From positions 6,286,001 through 6,350,000 of the forward strand of contig JAYJMM010000113.1 in the NCBI GenBank assembly GCA_037349105.1: a DNA stretch of 64,000 nt. Reading direction: 5' to 3'. Every line of letters starts with the position of its first letter. Position 1 is the stretch's first letter. The notes under the pieces were generated by a model. That model did not search any database. It worked only from the letters and a program-made list of their open reading frames with translations, and was not told where the DNA came from. The stretch is from Limnomonas spitsbergensis (Eukaryota; Chlorophyta; Chlorophyceae; Chlamydomonadales). This document shows, piece by piece, positions 12,601 through 26,000 of this stretch. The position numbers and the translations under genes were made by a program.

Positions 12601-15600
12601 CCCAGAACAGCTGTGGATCAGTCAGCTGCCTCCTCCCTCCCAATCCTCACCCTTACCCCAGAACAGCTGTGGACCAGTCAGCTGCCTCCTCCCTCCCAAT
12701 CCTCACCCTTACCCCAGAACAGCTGTGGATCAGTCAGCTGCCTCCTCCCTCCCACCCTCCACCCTTACCCCATAACAGCTGTGGACCAGTCAGCTGCCTC
12801 CTCCCTCCCAATCCTCACCCTTACCCCATAACAGCTGTGGATCAGTAAGCTGCCTCCTCCCTCCCACCCTTCACCCTTACCCCAGAACAGCTGTGGATCA
12901 GTCAGCTGCATCCTCCCTCCTACCCCTCACCCTTACCCCAGAACAGCTGTGGATCAGTAACCTGCCTCCTCCCTCGTACCCCTCACCCTTACCCCAGAAC
13001 AGCTGTGGATCAGTAGCCTGCCTCCTCCCTCCCACCCTTCACCCTTACCCCAGAACAGCTGTGGACCAGTCAGCTGCCTCCTCCCTCCCACCCTTCACCC
13101 TTACCCCAGAACAGCTGTGGACCAATCAGCTGCCTCCTCCCTCCCACCCCTCACCCTTACCCCAGAACAGATGTGGATCAGTAACCTGCCTCCTCCCTCC
13201 CACCCTTCACCCTTACCCCAGAACAGCTGTGGATCAGTCAGCTGCCTCCTCCCTCCCACCCTTCACCCTTACCCCAGAACAGCTGTGGATCAGTAGCATG
13301 CCTCCTCCCTCCCACCCTTCACCCTTACCCCAGAACAGCTGTGGACCAGTCAGCTGCCTCCTCCCTCCCACCCCTCACCCTTACCCCAGAACAGCTGTGG
13401 ATCAGTAACCTGCCTCCTCCCTCCTACCCCTCACCCTTACCCCAGAACAGCTGTGGACCAGTCAGCTGCCTCCTCCCTCCTACCCCTCACCCTTACCCCA
13501 GAACAGCTGTGGATCAGTAGCATGCCTCCTCCCTCCCACCCAGAACAGCTGTGGACCAGTCAGCTGCCTCCTCCCTCCCAATCCTCACCCTTACCCCAGA
13601 ACAGCTGTGGATAGTGAGCTGCCTCCTCCCTCCCACCCTCCACCCTTACCCCAGAACAGCTGTGGACCAGTCAGCTGCCTCCTCCCTCCCAATCCTCACC
13701 CTTACCCCAGAACAGCTGTGGATCAGTAACCTGCCTCCTCCCTCGTACCCCTCACCCTTACCCCAGAACAGCTGTGCACGAGTCAGCTGCCTCCTCCCTC
13801 CCACCCTTCACCCTAACCCCAGAACAGCTGTGGATCAGTCAGCTGCCTCCTCCCTCCCACCCCTCACCCTTACCCCAGAACAGCTGTGGACCAGTCAGTT
13901 GCCTCCTCCCTCCCACCCACCACCCTTACCCCAGAACAGCTGTGGACCAGTCAGCTGCCTCCTCCCTCCCAATCCCCACCCTTACCCCAGAACAGCTGTG
14001 GATCAGTCAGCTGCCTCCTCCCTCCCACCCTTCACCCTTACCCCAGAACAGCTGTGGATCAGTCAGCTGCCTCCTCCCTCCCACCCTCCACCCTTACCCC
14101 AGAACAGCTGTGGATCAGTCAGCTGCCTCCTCCCTCCCACCCTCCACCCTTACCCCAGAACAGCTGTGGACCAGTCAGCTGCCTCCTCCCTCCCAATCCC
14201 CACCCTAACCCCAGAACAGCTGTGGATCAGTCAGCTGCCTCCTCCCTCCCAATCCTCACCCTTACCCCAGAACAGCTGTGGACCAGTCAGCTGCCTCCTC
14301 CCTCCCAATCCCCACCCTTACCCCAGAACAGCTGTGGATCAGTGAGCTGCCTCCTCCCTCCCACCCTTCACCCTTACCCCAGAACATCTGTGGACCAGTA
14401 ACTTGCCTCCTCCCTCCCACCCTTCACCCTTACCCCAGAACAGCTGTGGACCAGTCAGCTGCAGCCTCCCTCCCACCCTTCACCCTTACCCCAGAACAGC
14501 TGTGGATCAATCAGCTGCCTCCTCCCTCCCTCCCACCCCTCACCCTCACCCCAGAACAGCTGTGGATCAGTCAGCTGCCTCCTCCCTCCTACCCCTCACC
14601 CTTACCCCAGAACAGCTGTGGATCAGTAACTTGCCTCCTCCCTCCCACCCTTCACCCTTACCCCAGAACAGCTGTGCACGAGTCAGCTGCCTCCTCCCTC
14701 CCACCCTTCACCCTAACCCCAGAACAGCTGTGGATCAGTCAGCTGCCTCCTCCCTCCCACCCCTCACCCTTACTTCAGAACAGCTGTGGATCAGTCAGCT
14801 GCCTCCTCCCTCCCACCCTCCACCCTTACCCCAGAACAGATGTGGATCAGTCAGCATCCTCCTCCCTCCCAATCCTCACCCTTACCCCAGAACAGCTGTG
14901 GATCAGTGAGCTGCCTCCTCCCTCCCACCCTTCACCCTTACCCCAGAACATCTGTGGACCAGTCAGCTGCAACCTCCCTCCCACCCTTCACCCTTACCCC
15001 AGAACAGCTGTGGATCAGTCAGCTGCCTCCTCCCTCCTACCCCTCACCCTTACCCCAGAACAGCTGTGGATCAGTAACTTGCCTCCTCCCTCCCACCCTT
15101 CACCCTTACCCCAGAACAGCTGTGCACGAGTCAGCTGCCTCCTCCCTCCCACCCCTCACCCTCACCCCAGAACAGCTGTGGATCAGTCAGCTGCCTCCTC
15201 CCTCCTACCCCTCACCCTTACCCCAGAACAGCTGTGGATCAGTAACTTGCCTCCTCCCTCCCACCCTTCACCCTTACCCCAGAACAGCTGTGCACGAGTC
15301 AGCTGCCTCCTCCCTCCCACCCTGCACCCTTACCCCAGAACATCTGTGGACCAGTCAGCTGCAACCTCCCTCCCACCCTTCACCCTTACCCCAGAACAGC
15401 TGTGGATCAGTCAGCTGCCTCCTCCCTCCCACCCTCCACCCTTACCCCAGAACAGCTGTGGACCAGTCAGCTGCCTCCTCCCTCCCAATCCCCACCCTAA
15501 CCCCAGAACAGCTGTGGATCAGTCAGCTGCCTCCTCCCTCCCAATCCTCACCCTTACCCCAGAACAGCTGTGGACCAGTCAGCTGCCTCCTCCCTCCCAA

Positions 15601-18600
15601 TCCCCACCCTTACCCCAGAACAGCTGTGGATCAGTGAGCTGCCTCCTCCCTCCCACCCTTCACCCTTACCCCAGAACATATGTGGACCAGTAACTTGCCT
15701 CCTCCCTCCCACCCTTCACCCTTACCCCAGAACAGCTGTGGACCAGTCAGCTGCAGCCTCCCTCCCACCCTTCACCCTTACCCCAGAACAGCTGTGGATC
15801 AATCAGCTGCCTCCTCCCTCCCCCCCCTCACCCTCACCCCAGAACAGCTGTGGATCAGTCAGCTGCCTCCTCCCTCCCACCCCTCACCCTTACCCCAGAA
15901 CAGCTGTGGATCAGTAACTTGCCTCCTCCCTCCCACCCTTCACCCTTACCCCAGAACAGCTGTGCACGAGTCAGCTGCCTCCTCCCTCCCACCCTTCACC
16001 CTAACCCCAGAACAGCTGTGGACCAGTCAGCTGCCTCCTCCCTCCCACCCTCCACCCTTACCCCAGAACAGCTGTGGATCAGTCAGCTGCCTCCTCCCTC
16101 CCACCCTCCACCCTTACCCCAGAACAGATGTGGATCAGTCAGCTGCCTCCTCCCTCCCAATCCTCACCCTTACCCCAGAACAGCTGTGGATCAGTCAGCT
16201 GCCTCCTCCCTCCCACCCTTCACCCTTACCCCAGAACAGCTGTGGACCAGTCAGCTGCAACCTCCCTCCCAATCCTCACCCTTACCCCAGAACAGCTGTG
16301 GATCAGTCAGCTGCCTCCTCCCTCCCACCCTTCACCCTTACCCCAGAACAGCTGTGGACCAGTCAGCTGCCTCCTCCCTCCCACCCATCACCCTTACCCC
16401 AGAACAGCTGTGGATCAGTAACCTGCCTCCTCCCTCCTACCCCTCACCCTTACCCCAGAACAGCTGTGGACCAGTCAGCTGCCTCCTCCCTCCTACCCCT
16501 CACCCTTACCCCAGAACAGCTGTGGATCAGTAGCATGCCTCCTCCCTCCTACCCCTCACCCTTACCCCAGAACAGCTGTGGACCAGTCAACTGCCTCCTC
16601 CCTCCCAATCCTCACCCTTACCCCAGAACAGCTGTGGATCAGTGAGCTGCCTCCTCCCTCCCACCCTCCACCCTTACCCCAGAACAGCTGTGGATCAGTA
16701 ACCTGCCTCCTCCCTCCTACCCCTCACCCTTACCCCAGAACAGCTGTGGACCAGTCACCTGCCTCCTCCCTCGTACCCCTCACCCTTACCCCAGAACAGC
16801 TGTGCACGAGTCAGCTGCCTCCTCCCTCCCACCCTTCACCCTAACCCCAGAACAGCTGTGGATCAGTCAGCTGCCTCCTCCCTCCCACCCCTCACCCTTA
16901 CCCCAGAACAGCTGTGGATCAGTCAGTTGCCTCCTCCCTCCCACCCTCCACCCTTACCCCAGAACAGCTGTGGACCAGTCAGCTGCCTCCTCCCTCCCAA
17001 TCCCCACCCTTACCCCAGAACAGCTGTGGATCAGTGAGCTGCCTCCTCCCTCCCACCCTTCACCCTTACCCCAGAACAGCTGTGGATCAGTCAGCTGCCT
17101 CCTCCCTCCCTCCCTCCACCCTTACCCCAGAACAACTGTGGATCAGTCAGCTGCCTCCTCCCTCCCACCCTCCACCCTTACCCGAGAACAGCTGTGGACC
17201 AGTCAGCTGCCTCCTCCCTCCCAATCCCCACCCTAACCCCAGAACAGCTGTGGATCAGTCAGCTGCCTCCTCCCTCCCAATCCTCACCCTTACCCCAGAA
17301 CAGCTGTGGACCAGTCAGCTGCCTCCTCCCTCCCAATCCCCACCCTTACCCCAGAACAGCTGTGGATCAGTGAGCTGCCTCCTCCCTCCCACCCTTCACC
17401 CTTACCCCAGAACATCTGTGGACCAGTAACTTGCCTCCTCCCTCCCACCCTTCACCCTTACCCCAGAACAGCTGTGGACCAGTCAGCTGCAGCCTCCCTC
17501 CCACCCTTCACCCTTACCCCAGAACAGCTGTGGATCAATCAGCTGCCTCCTCCCTCCCACCCCTCACCCTCACCCCAGAACAGCTGTGGATCAGTCAGCT
17601 GCCTCCTCCCTCCTACCCCTCACCCTTACCCCAGAACAGCTGTGGATCAGTAACTTGCCTCCTCCCTCCCACCCTTCACCCTTACCCCAGAACAGCTGTG
17701 CACGAGTCAGCTGCCTCCTCCCTCCCACCCTTCACCCTAACCCCAGAACAGCTGTGGATCAGTCAGCTGCCTCCTCCCTCCCACCCCTCACCCTTACTTC
17801 AGAACAGCTGTGGATCAGTCAGCTGCCTCCTCCCTCCCACCCTCCACCCTTACCCCAGAACAGATGTGGATCAGTCAGCTGCCTCCTCCCTCCCAATCCT
17901 CACCCTTACCCCAGAACAGCTGTGGATCAGTGAGCTGCCTCATCCCTCCCACCCTTCACCCTTACCCCAGAACATCTGTGGACCAGTCAGCTGCAACCTC
18001 CCTCCCACCCTTCACCCTAACCCCAGAACAGCTGTGGATCAGTCAGCTGCATCCTCCCTCCTACCCCTCACCCTTACCCCAGAACAGCTGTGGATCAGTA
18101 ACTTGCCTCCTCCCTCCCACCCTTCACCCTTACCCCAGAACAGCTGTGCACGAGTCAGCTGCCTCCTCCCTCCCACCCTTCACCCTTACCCCAGAACAGC
18201 TGTGGATCAGTCAGCTGCCTCCTCCCTCCCACCCCTCACCCTTACTTCAGAACAGCCGTGGATCAGTCACCTGCCTCCTCCCTCCTACCCCTCACCCTTA
18301 CCCCAGAACAGCTGTGGATCAGTCAGCTGCCTCCTCCCTCCCAATCCTCACCCTTACCCCAGAACAGCTATGGATCAGTGAGCTGCCTCCTCCCTCCCAC
18401 CCTTACCATTACCCCAGAACAGCTGTGGATCAGTAACCTGCCTCCTCCCTCCTACCCCTCACCCTTACCCCAGAACAGCTGTGGACCAGTCAGCTGCCTC
18501 CTCCCTCCTACCCCTCACCCTTACCCCAGAACAGCTGTGGATCAGTAGCCTGCCTCCTCCCTCCCACCCAGAACAGCTGTGGATCAGTAGCCTGCCTCCT

Positions 18601-18992
18601 CCCTCCCACCCAGAACAGCTGTGGACCAGTCAGCTGCCTCCTCCCTCCCAATGCTCACCCTTACCCCAGAACAGCTGTGGATCAGTCAGCTGCCTCCTCC
18701 CTCCCAACAGCTGTGGATCAATCAGCTGCCTCCTCCCTCCCACCCTCCACCCTTACCCCAGAACAGCTGTGGATCAGTCAGCTGCCTCCTCCCTCCCAAT
18801 CCTCACCCTTACCCCAGAACAGCTGTGGATCAGTAACCTGCCTCCTCCCTCCTACCCCCCACCCTTACCCCAGAACAGCTGTGGATCAGTCAGCTGCCTT
18901 CTCCCTCCCACCCTTCACCCTTACCCCAGAACAGCTGTGGACCTGTCAGCTGCCTCCTCCCTCCCAATCCTCACCCTTACCCCAGAACAGCT
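6641..18992. repeat. 56-bp C-rich satellite array, block 2
   Basis: About 220 copies of the 56-bp monomer. Internal higher-order repetition is plain. A marker variant, GTGGATAGTGAG, in which one monomer has lost three bases, recurs near 6866, 8684, 10237, 11999 and 13608, defining tandem sub-blocks of about 1.55-1.8 kb. From about 13551 the block repeats the monomer order of the left block with an offset of 13,310 bp. This becomes 13,366 bp, one extra monomer, after roughly 16.5 kb. Confidence 0.97.
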
Positions 18993-20007
18993 GTAGACAC
19001 GTCCCCTCTCCCCCCATCACCTGGCCCAGCCCATGGCCAGACACATCCCCTCTCCCCCCACCACCTGCACCAGCTCATGGCCAGACACATCCCCTCTTCC
19101 CCCACCACCTGTCCCAGCCAGAACAGGTATGGATCAGTCAGCTGCCTCCTCCCTCCCAACCCTCACCCTTACCCTCCTCACCTCTGCACCTGCCAGCCCA
19201 GGGCCATTTACATTTTTGGCATTTTGGTCAGCTGCTTCATATCCTTTCACTCCACATCTGGCCAGCTCTCCACCTACTTACTGTACCTTTCTTCCCTATT
19301 TTCAGAAGATCAACCAACATCCCAAGTCTCCAACCAAGAGGCCTATCATCTTGCAAGCTCAAGTCCACGTTCCCGCCAGTAAGCACCAAACAAATGCACC
19401 AAATAAATGCACATCAATGCCCTGCCCCCATCACCTGTCCCAGCTCATGGCCAGACACATCCCCTCTCCCCCCATCACCTGTCCCAGCTCATGGCCAGAC
19501 ACATCCCCTCTCCCCCCATCACCCGTCCCAGTTCATGGCCAGACACATCGCCTTTCTCCACACCACCTTGCATCCGTCACTTCGTAGCTTTCGTATATTG
19601 TGTCTTGCACACTTTAATCAAAGCACCCATACCAAAGATAAAATCTGTAGGAGTAGGAGTTGTGAGTCAACCTGGGATTGCTTGCTGTACCTGCCTTGTA
19701 CCATCCATGTATTAAGATGTACATGAGGCCCACATGGCAGTACAGTATCCTTAGAAAATTCGCAAACCCTGCATTGCCTGAACCCTCCAGCTTTCCTTTC
19801 AATTCCTAGGTCCTGAGCCATCCAGCCTTGCCACCAACCCTGTATCCTGAGTCCTCCAGCCTTGCACTCAACCCCTAGGTCCTAAACCCTCCAGCCTTGC
19901 ACTCAACCCCTGGGTCCTAAACCCTCCAGCCCACTGGGCAGGACAACTCGTAAGAATATTCTGGAACCCTGCCCCCTCGTGTGCTAGGCTGCACATCCTA
20001 CCCCTTA
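18993..20007. repeat. 1-kb interrupting module, copy 2
   Basis: Near-identical to the module at 5627 with an offset of 13,366 bp. Visible differences are single bases, for example CACCTGGCCC for CACCTGTCCC near 19020, ATTTTGGTC for ATTTTTGTC near 19223, and CCAAACAAATG for CCAAATAAATG near 19387. The right junction differs: the returning satellite starts with TTATCTCAGAACAGC, while copy 1 has TTACCCCAGAACAGC. Copy 3 shares the TTATCTCAG junction, so copies 2 and 3 are closer to each other. Confidence 0.94.
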
Positions 20008-23000
20008 TCTCAGAACAGCTGTGGATCAGTGAGCTGCCTCCTCCCTCCCACCCTTCACCCTTACCCCAGAACAGCTGTGGATCAGTCAGCTGCATCCTCC
20101 CTCCTACCCCTCACCCTTACCCCAGAACAGCTGTGGATCAGTAACCTGCCTCCTCCCTCCTACCCCTCACCCTTACCCCAGAACAGCTGTGGATCAGTAG
20201 CCTGCCTCCTCCCTCCCACCCTTCACCCTTACCCCAGAACAGCTGTGGACCAGTCAGCTGCCTCCTCCCTCCCACCCTTCACCCTTACCCCAGAACAGCT
20301 GTGGACCAGTCAGCTGCCTCCTCCCTCCCACCCCTCACCCTTACCCCAGAACAGCTGTGGATCAGTAACCTGCCTCCTCCCTCCCACCCCTCACCCTTAC
20401 CCCAGAACAGCTGTGGATCAGTAACCTGCCTCCTCCCTCCCACCCCTCACCCTTACCCCAGAACAGCTGTGGATCAGTAACCTGCCTCCTCCCTCCTACC
20501 CCTCACCCTTACCCCAGAACAGCTGTGGACCAGTCAGCTGCCTCCTCCCTCCTACCCCTCACCCTTACCCCAGAACAGCTGTGGATCAGTAGCATGCCTC
20601 CTCCCTCCCACCCAGAACAGCTGTGGATCAGTCAGCTGCAGCCTCCCTCCCACCCCTCACCCTTACCCCAGAACAGCTGTGGATCAGTCAGCTGCCTCCT
20701 CCCTCCCACCCCTCACCCTTACCCCAGAACAGCTGTGGATCAGTAACCTGCCTCCTCCCTCCTACCCCTCACCCTTACCCCAGAACAGCTGTGGACCAGT
20801 CAGCTGCCTCCTCCCTCCTACCCCTCACCCTTACCCCAGAACAGCTGTGGATCAGTAGCATGCCTCCTCCCTCCCACCCAGAACAGCTGTGGACCAGTCA
20901 GCTGCCTCCTCCCTCCCAATCCTCACCCTTACCCCAGAACAGCTGTGGATAGTGAGCTGCCTCCTCCCTCCCACCCTCCACCCTTACCCCAGAACAGCTG
21001 TGGACCAGTCAGCTGCCTCCTCCCTCCCAATCCTCACCCTTACCCCAGAACAGCTGTGGATCAGTAACCTGCCTCCTCCCTCGTACCCCTCACCCTTACC
21101 CCAGAACAGCTGTGCACGAGTCAGCTGCCTCCTCCCTCCCACCCTTCACCCTAACCCCAGAACAGCTGTGGATCAGTCAGCTGCCTCCTCCCTCCCACCC
21201 CTCACCCTTACCCCAGAACAGCTGTGGATCAGTCAGTTGCCTCCTCCCTCCCACCCTCCACCCTTACCCCAGAACAGCTGTGGACCAGTCAGCTGCCTCC
21301 TCCCTCCCAATCCCCACCCTTACCCCAGAACAGCTGTGGATCAGTGAGCTGCCTCCTCCCTCCCACCCTTCACCCTTACCCCAGAACAGCTGTGGATCAG
21401 TCAGCTGCCTCCTCCCTCCCACCCTCCACCCTTACCCCAGAACAGCTGTGGATCAGTCAGCTGCCTCCTCCCTCCCACCCTCCACCCTTACCCCAGAACA
21501 GCTGTGGACCAGTCAGCTGCCTCCTCCCTCCCAATCCCCACCCTAACCCCAGAACAGCTGTGGATCAGTCAGCTGCCTCCTCCCTCCCAATCCTCACCCT
21601 TACCCCAGAACAGCTGTGGACCAGTCAGCTGCCTCCTCCCTCCCAATCCTCACCCTTACCCCAGAACAGCTGTGGATCAGTCAGCTGCCTCCTCCCTCCC
21701 ACCCTCCACCCTTACCCCAGAACAGCTGTGGACCAGTCAGCTGCCTCCTCCCTCCCAATCCTCACCCTTACCCCAGAACAGCTGTGGATCAGTGAGCTGC
21801 CTCCTCCCTCCCACCCTTCACCCTTACCCCAGAACAGCTGTGGATCAGTCAGCTGCATCCTCCCTCCTACCCCTCACCCTTACCCCAGAACAGCTGTGGA
21901 TCAGTAACCTGCCTCCTCCCTCGTACCCCTCACCCTTACCCCAGAACAGCTGTGGATCAGTAGCCTGCCTCCTCCCTCCCACCCTTCACCCTTACCCCAG
22001 AACAGCTGTGGACCAGTCAGCTGCCTCCTCCCTCCCACCCTTCACCCTTACCCCATAACAGCTGTGGACCAATCAGCTGCCTCCTCCCTCCCACCCCTCA
22101 CCCTTACCCCAGAACAGATGTGGATCAGTAACCTGCCTCCTCCCTCCCACCCTTCACCCTTACCCCAGAACAGCTGTGGATCAGTCAGCTGCCTCCTCCC
22201 TCCCACCCTTCACCCTTACCCCAGAACAGCTGTGGATCAGTCAGCTGCCTCCTCCCTCCCACCCTTCACCCTTACCCCAGAACAGCTGTGGACCAGTCAG
22301 CTGCCTCCTCCCTCCCACCCCTCACCCTTACCCCAGAACAGCTGTGGATCAGTAACCTGCCTCCTCCCTCCTACCCCTCACCCTTACCCCAGAACAGCTG
22401 TGGACCAGTCAGCTGCCTCCTCCCTCCTACCCCTCACCCTTACCCCAGAACAGCTGTGGATCAGTAGCATGCCTCCTCCCTCCCACCCAGAACAGCTGTG
22501 GACCAGTCAGCTGCCTCCTCCCTCCCAATCCTCACCCTTACCCCAGAACAGCTGTGGATAGTGAGTTGCCTCCTCCCTCCCACCCTCCACCCTTACCCCA
22601 GAACAGCTGTGGACCAGTCAGCTGCCTCCTCCCTCCCAATCCTCACCCTTACCCCAGAACAGCTGTGGATCAGTAACCTGCCTCCTCCCTCGTACCCCTC
22701 ACCCTTACCCCAGAACAGCTGTGCACGAGTCAGCTGCCTCCTCCCTCCCACCCTTCACCCTAACCCCAGAACAGCTGTGGATCAGTCAGCTGCCTCCTCC
22801 CTCCCACCCCTCACCCTTACCCCAGAACAGCTGTGGATCAGTCAGTTGCCTCCTCCCTCCCACCCACCACCCTTACCCCAGAACAGCTGTGGACCAGTCA
22901 GCTGCCTCCTCCCTCCCAATCCCCACCCTTACCCCAGAACAGCTGTGGATCAGTGAGCTGCCTCCTCCCTCCCACCCTTCACCCTTACCCCAGAACAGCT

Positions 23001-26000
23001 GTGGATCAGTCAGCTGCCTCCTCCCTCCCACCCTCCACCCTTACCCCAGAACAGCTGTGGATCAGTCAGCTGCCTCCTCCCTCCCACCCTCCACCCTTAC
23101 CCCAGAACAGCTGTGGACCAGTCAGCTGCCTCCTCCCTCCCAATCCCCACCCTAACCCCAGAACAGCTGTGGATCAGTCAGCTGCCTCCTCCCTCCCAAT
23201 CCTCACCCTTACCCCAGAACAGCTGTGGACCAGTCAGCTGCCTCCTCCCTCCCAATCCCCACCCTTACCCCAGAACAGCTGTGGATCAGTGAGCTGCCTC
23301 CTCCCTCCCACCCTTCACCCTTACCCCAGAACATCTGTGGACCAGTAACTTGCCTCCTCCCTCCCACCCTTCACCCTTACCCCAGAACAGCTGTGGACCA
23401 GTCAGCTGCAGCCTCCCTCCCACCCTTCACCCTTACCCCAGAACAGCTGTGGATCAATCAGCTGCCTCCTCCCTCCCTCCCACCCCTCACCCTCACCCCA
23501 GAACAGCTGTGGATCAGTCAGCTGCCTCCTCCCTCCTACCCCTCACCCTTACCCCAGAACAGCTGTGGATCAGTAACTTGCCTCCTCCCTCCCACCCTTC
23601 ACCCTTACCCCAGAACAGCTGTGCACGAGTCAGCTGCCTCCTCCCTCCCACCCTTCACCCTAACCCCAGAACAGCTGTGGATCAGTCAGCTGCCTCCTCC
23701 CTCCCACCCCTCACCCTTACTTCAGAACAGCTGTGGATCAGTCAGCTGCCTCCTCCCTCCCACCCTCCACCCTTACCCCAGAACAGATGTGGATCAGTCA
23801 GCTGCCTCCTCCCTCCCAATCCTCACCCTTACCCCAGAACAGCTGTGGATCAGTGAGCTGCCTCCTCCCTCCCACCCTTCACCCTTACCCCATAACATCT
23901 GTGGACCAGTCAGCTGCAACCTCCCTCCCACCCTTCACCCTTACCCCAGAACAGCTGTGGATCAGTCAGCTGCCTCCTCCCTCCTACCCCTCACCCTTAC
24001 CCCAGAACAGCTGTGGATCAGTAACTTGCCTCCTCCCTCCCACCCTTCACCCTTACCCCAGAACAGCTGTGCACGAGTCAGCTGCCTCCTCCCTCCCACC
24101 CCTCACCCTCACCCCAGAACAGCTGTGGATCAGTCAGCTGCCTCCTCCCTCCTACCCCTCACCCTTACCCCAGAACAGCTGTGGATCAGTAACTTGCCTC
24201 CTCCCTCCCACCCTTCACCCTTACCCCAGAACAGCTGTGCACGAGTCAGCTGCCTCCTCCCTCCCACCCTTCACCCTTACCCCAGAACATCTGTGGACCA
24301 GTCAGCTGCAACCTCCCTCCAACCCTTCACCCTTACCCCAGAACAGCTGTGGATCAGTCAGCTGCCTCCTCCCTCCCACCCTCCACCCTTACCCCAGAAC
24401 AGCTGTGGACCAGTCAGCTGCCTCCTCCCTCCCAATCCCCACCCTAACCCCAGAACAGCTGTGGATCAGTCAGCTGCCTCCTCCCTCCCAATCCTCACCC
24501 TTACCCCAGAACAGATGTGGACCAGTCAGCTGCCTCCTCCCTCCCAATCCCCACCCTTACCCCAGAACAGCTGTGGATCAGTGAGCTGCCTCCTCCCTCC
24601 CACCCTTCACCCTTACCCCAGAACATCTGTGGACCAGTAACTTGCCTCCTCCCTCCCACCCTTCACCCTTACCCCAGAACAGCTGTGGACCAGTCAGCTG
24701 CAGCCTCCCTCCCACCCTTCACCCTTACCCCAGAACAGCTGTGGATCAATCAGCTGCCTCCTCCCTCCCCCCCCTCACCCTCACCCCAGAACAGCTGTGG
24801 ATCAGTCAGCTGCCTCCTCCCTCCTACCCCTCACCCTTACCCCAGAACAGCTGTGGATCAGTAACTTGCCTCCTCCCTCCCACCCTTCACCCTTACCCCA
24901 GAACAGATGTGCACGAGTCAGCTGCCTCCTCCCTCCCACCCTTCACCCTAACCCCAGAACAGCTGTGGACCAGTCAGCTGCCTCCTCCCTCCCACCCTCC
25001 ACCCTTACCCCAGAACAGCTGTGGATCAGTCAGCTGCCTCCTCCCTCCCACCCTCCACCCTTACCCCAGAACAGATGTGGATCAGTCAGCTGCCTCCTCC
25101 CTCCCAATCCTCACCCTTACCCCAGAACAGCTGTGGATCAGTGAGCTGCCTCCTCCCTCCCACCCTTCACCCTTACCCCAGAACATCTGTGGACCAGTCA
25201 GCTGCAACCTCCCTCCCACCCTTCACCCTTACCCCAGAACAGCTGTGGATCAGTCAGCTGCCTCCTCCCTCCTACCCCTCACCCTTACCCCAGAACAGCT
25301 GTGGATCAGTAACTTGCCTCCTCCCTCCCACCCTTCACCCTTACCCCAGAACAGCTGTGCACGAGTCAGCTGCCTCCTCCCTCCCACCCTTCACCCTTAC
25401 CCCAGAACAGCTGTGGATCAGTCAGCTGCCTCCTCCCTCCCACCCCTCACCCTTACTTCAGAACAGCCGTGGATCAGTCACCTGCCTCCTCCCTCCTACC
25501 CCTCACCCTTACCCCAGAACAGCTGTGGACCAGTCAGCTGCCTCCTCCCTCCCACCCTTCACCCTTACCCCATAACAGCTGTGGACCAATCAGCTGCCTC
25601 CTCCCTCCCACCCCTCACCCTTACCCCAGAACAGATGTGGATCAGTAACCTGCCTCCTCCCTCCCACCCTTCACCCTTACCCCAGAACAGCTGTGGATCA
25701 GTCAGCTGCCTCCTCCCTCCCACCCTTCACCCTTACCCCAGAACAGCTGTGGATCAGTCAGCTGCCTCCTCCCTCCCACCCTTCACCCTTACCCCAGAAC
25801 AGCTGTGGACCAGTCAGCTGCCTCCTCCCTCCCACCCCTCACCCTTACCCCAGAACAGCTGTGGATCAGTAACCTGCCTCCTCCCTCCTACCCCTCACCC
25901 TTACCCCAGAACAGCTGTGGACCAGTCAGCTGCCTCCTCCCTCCTACCCCTCACCCTTACCCCAGAACAGCTGTGGATCAGTAGCATGCCTCCTCCCTCC

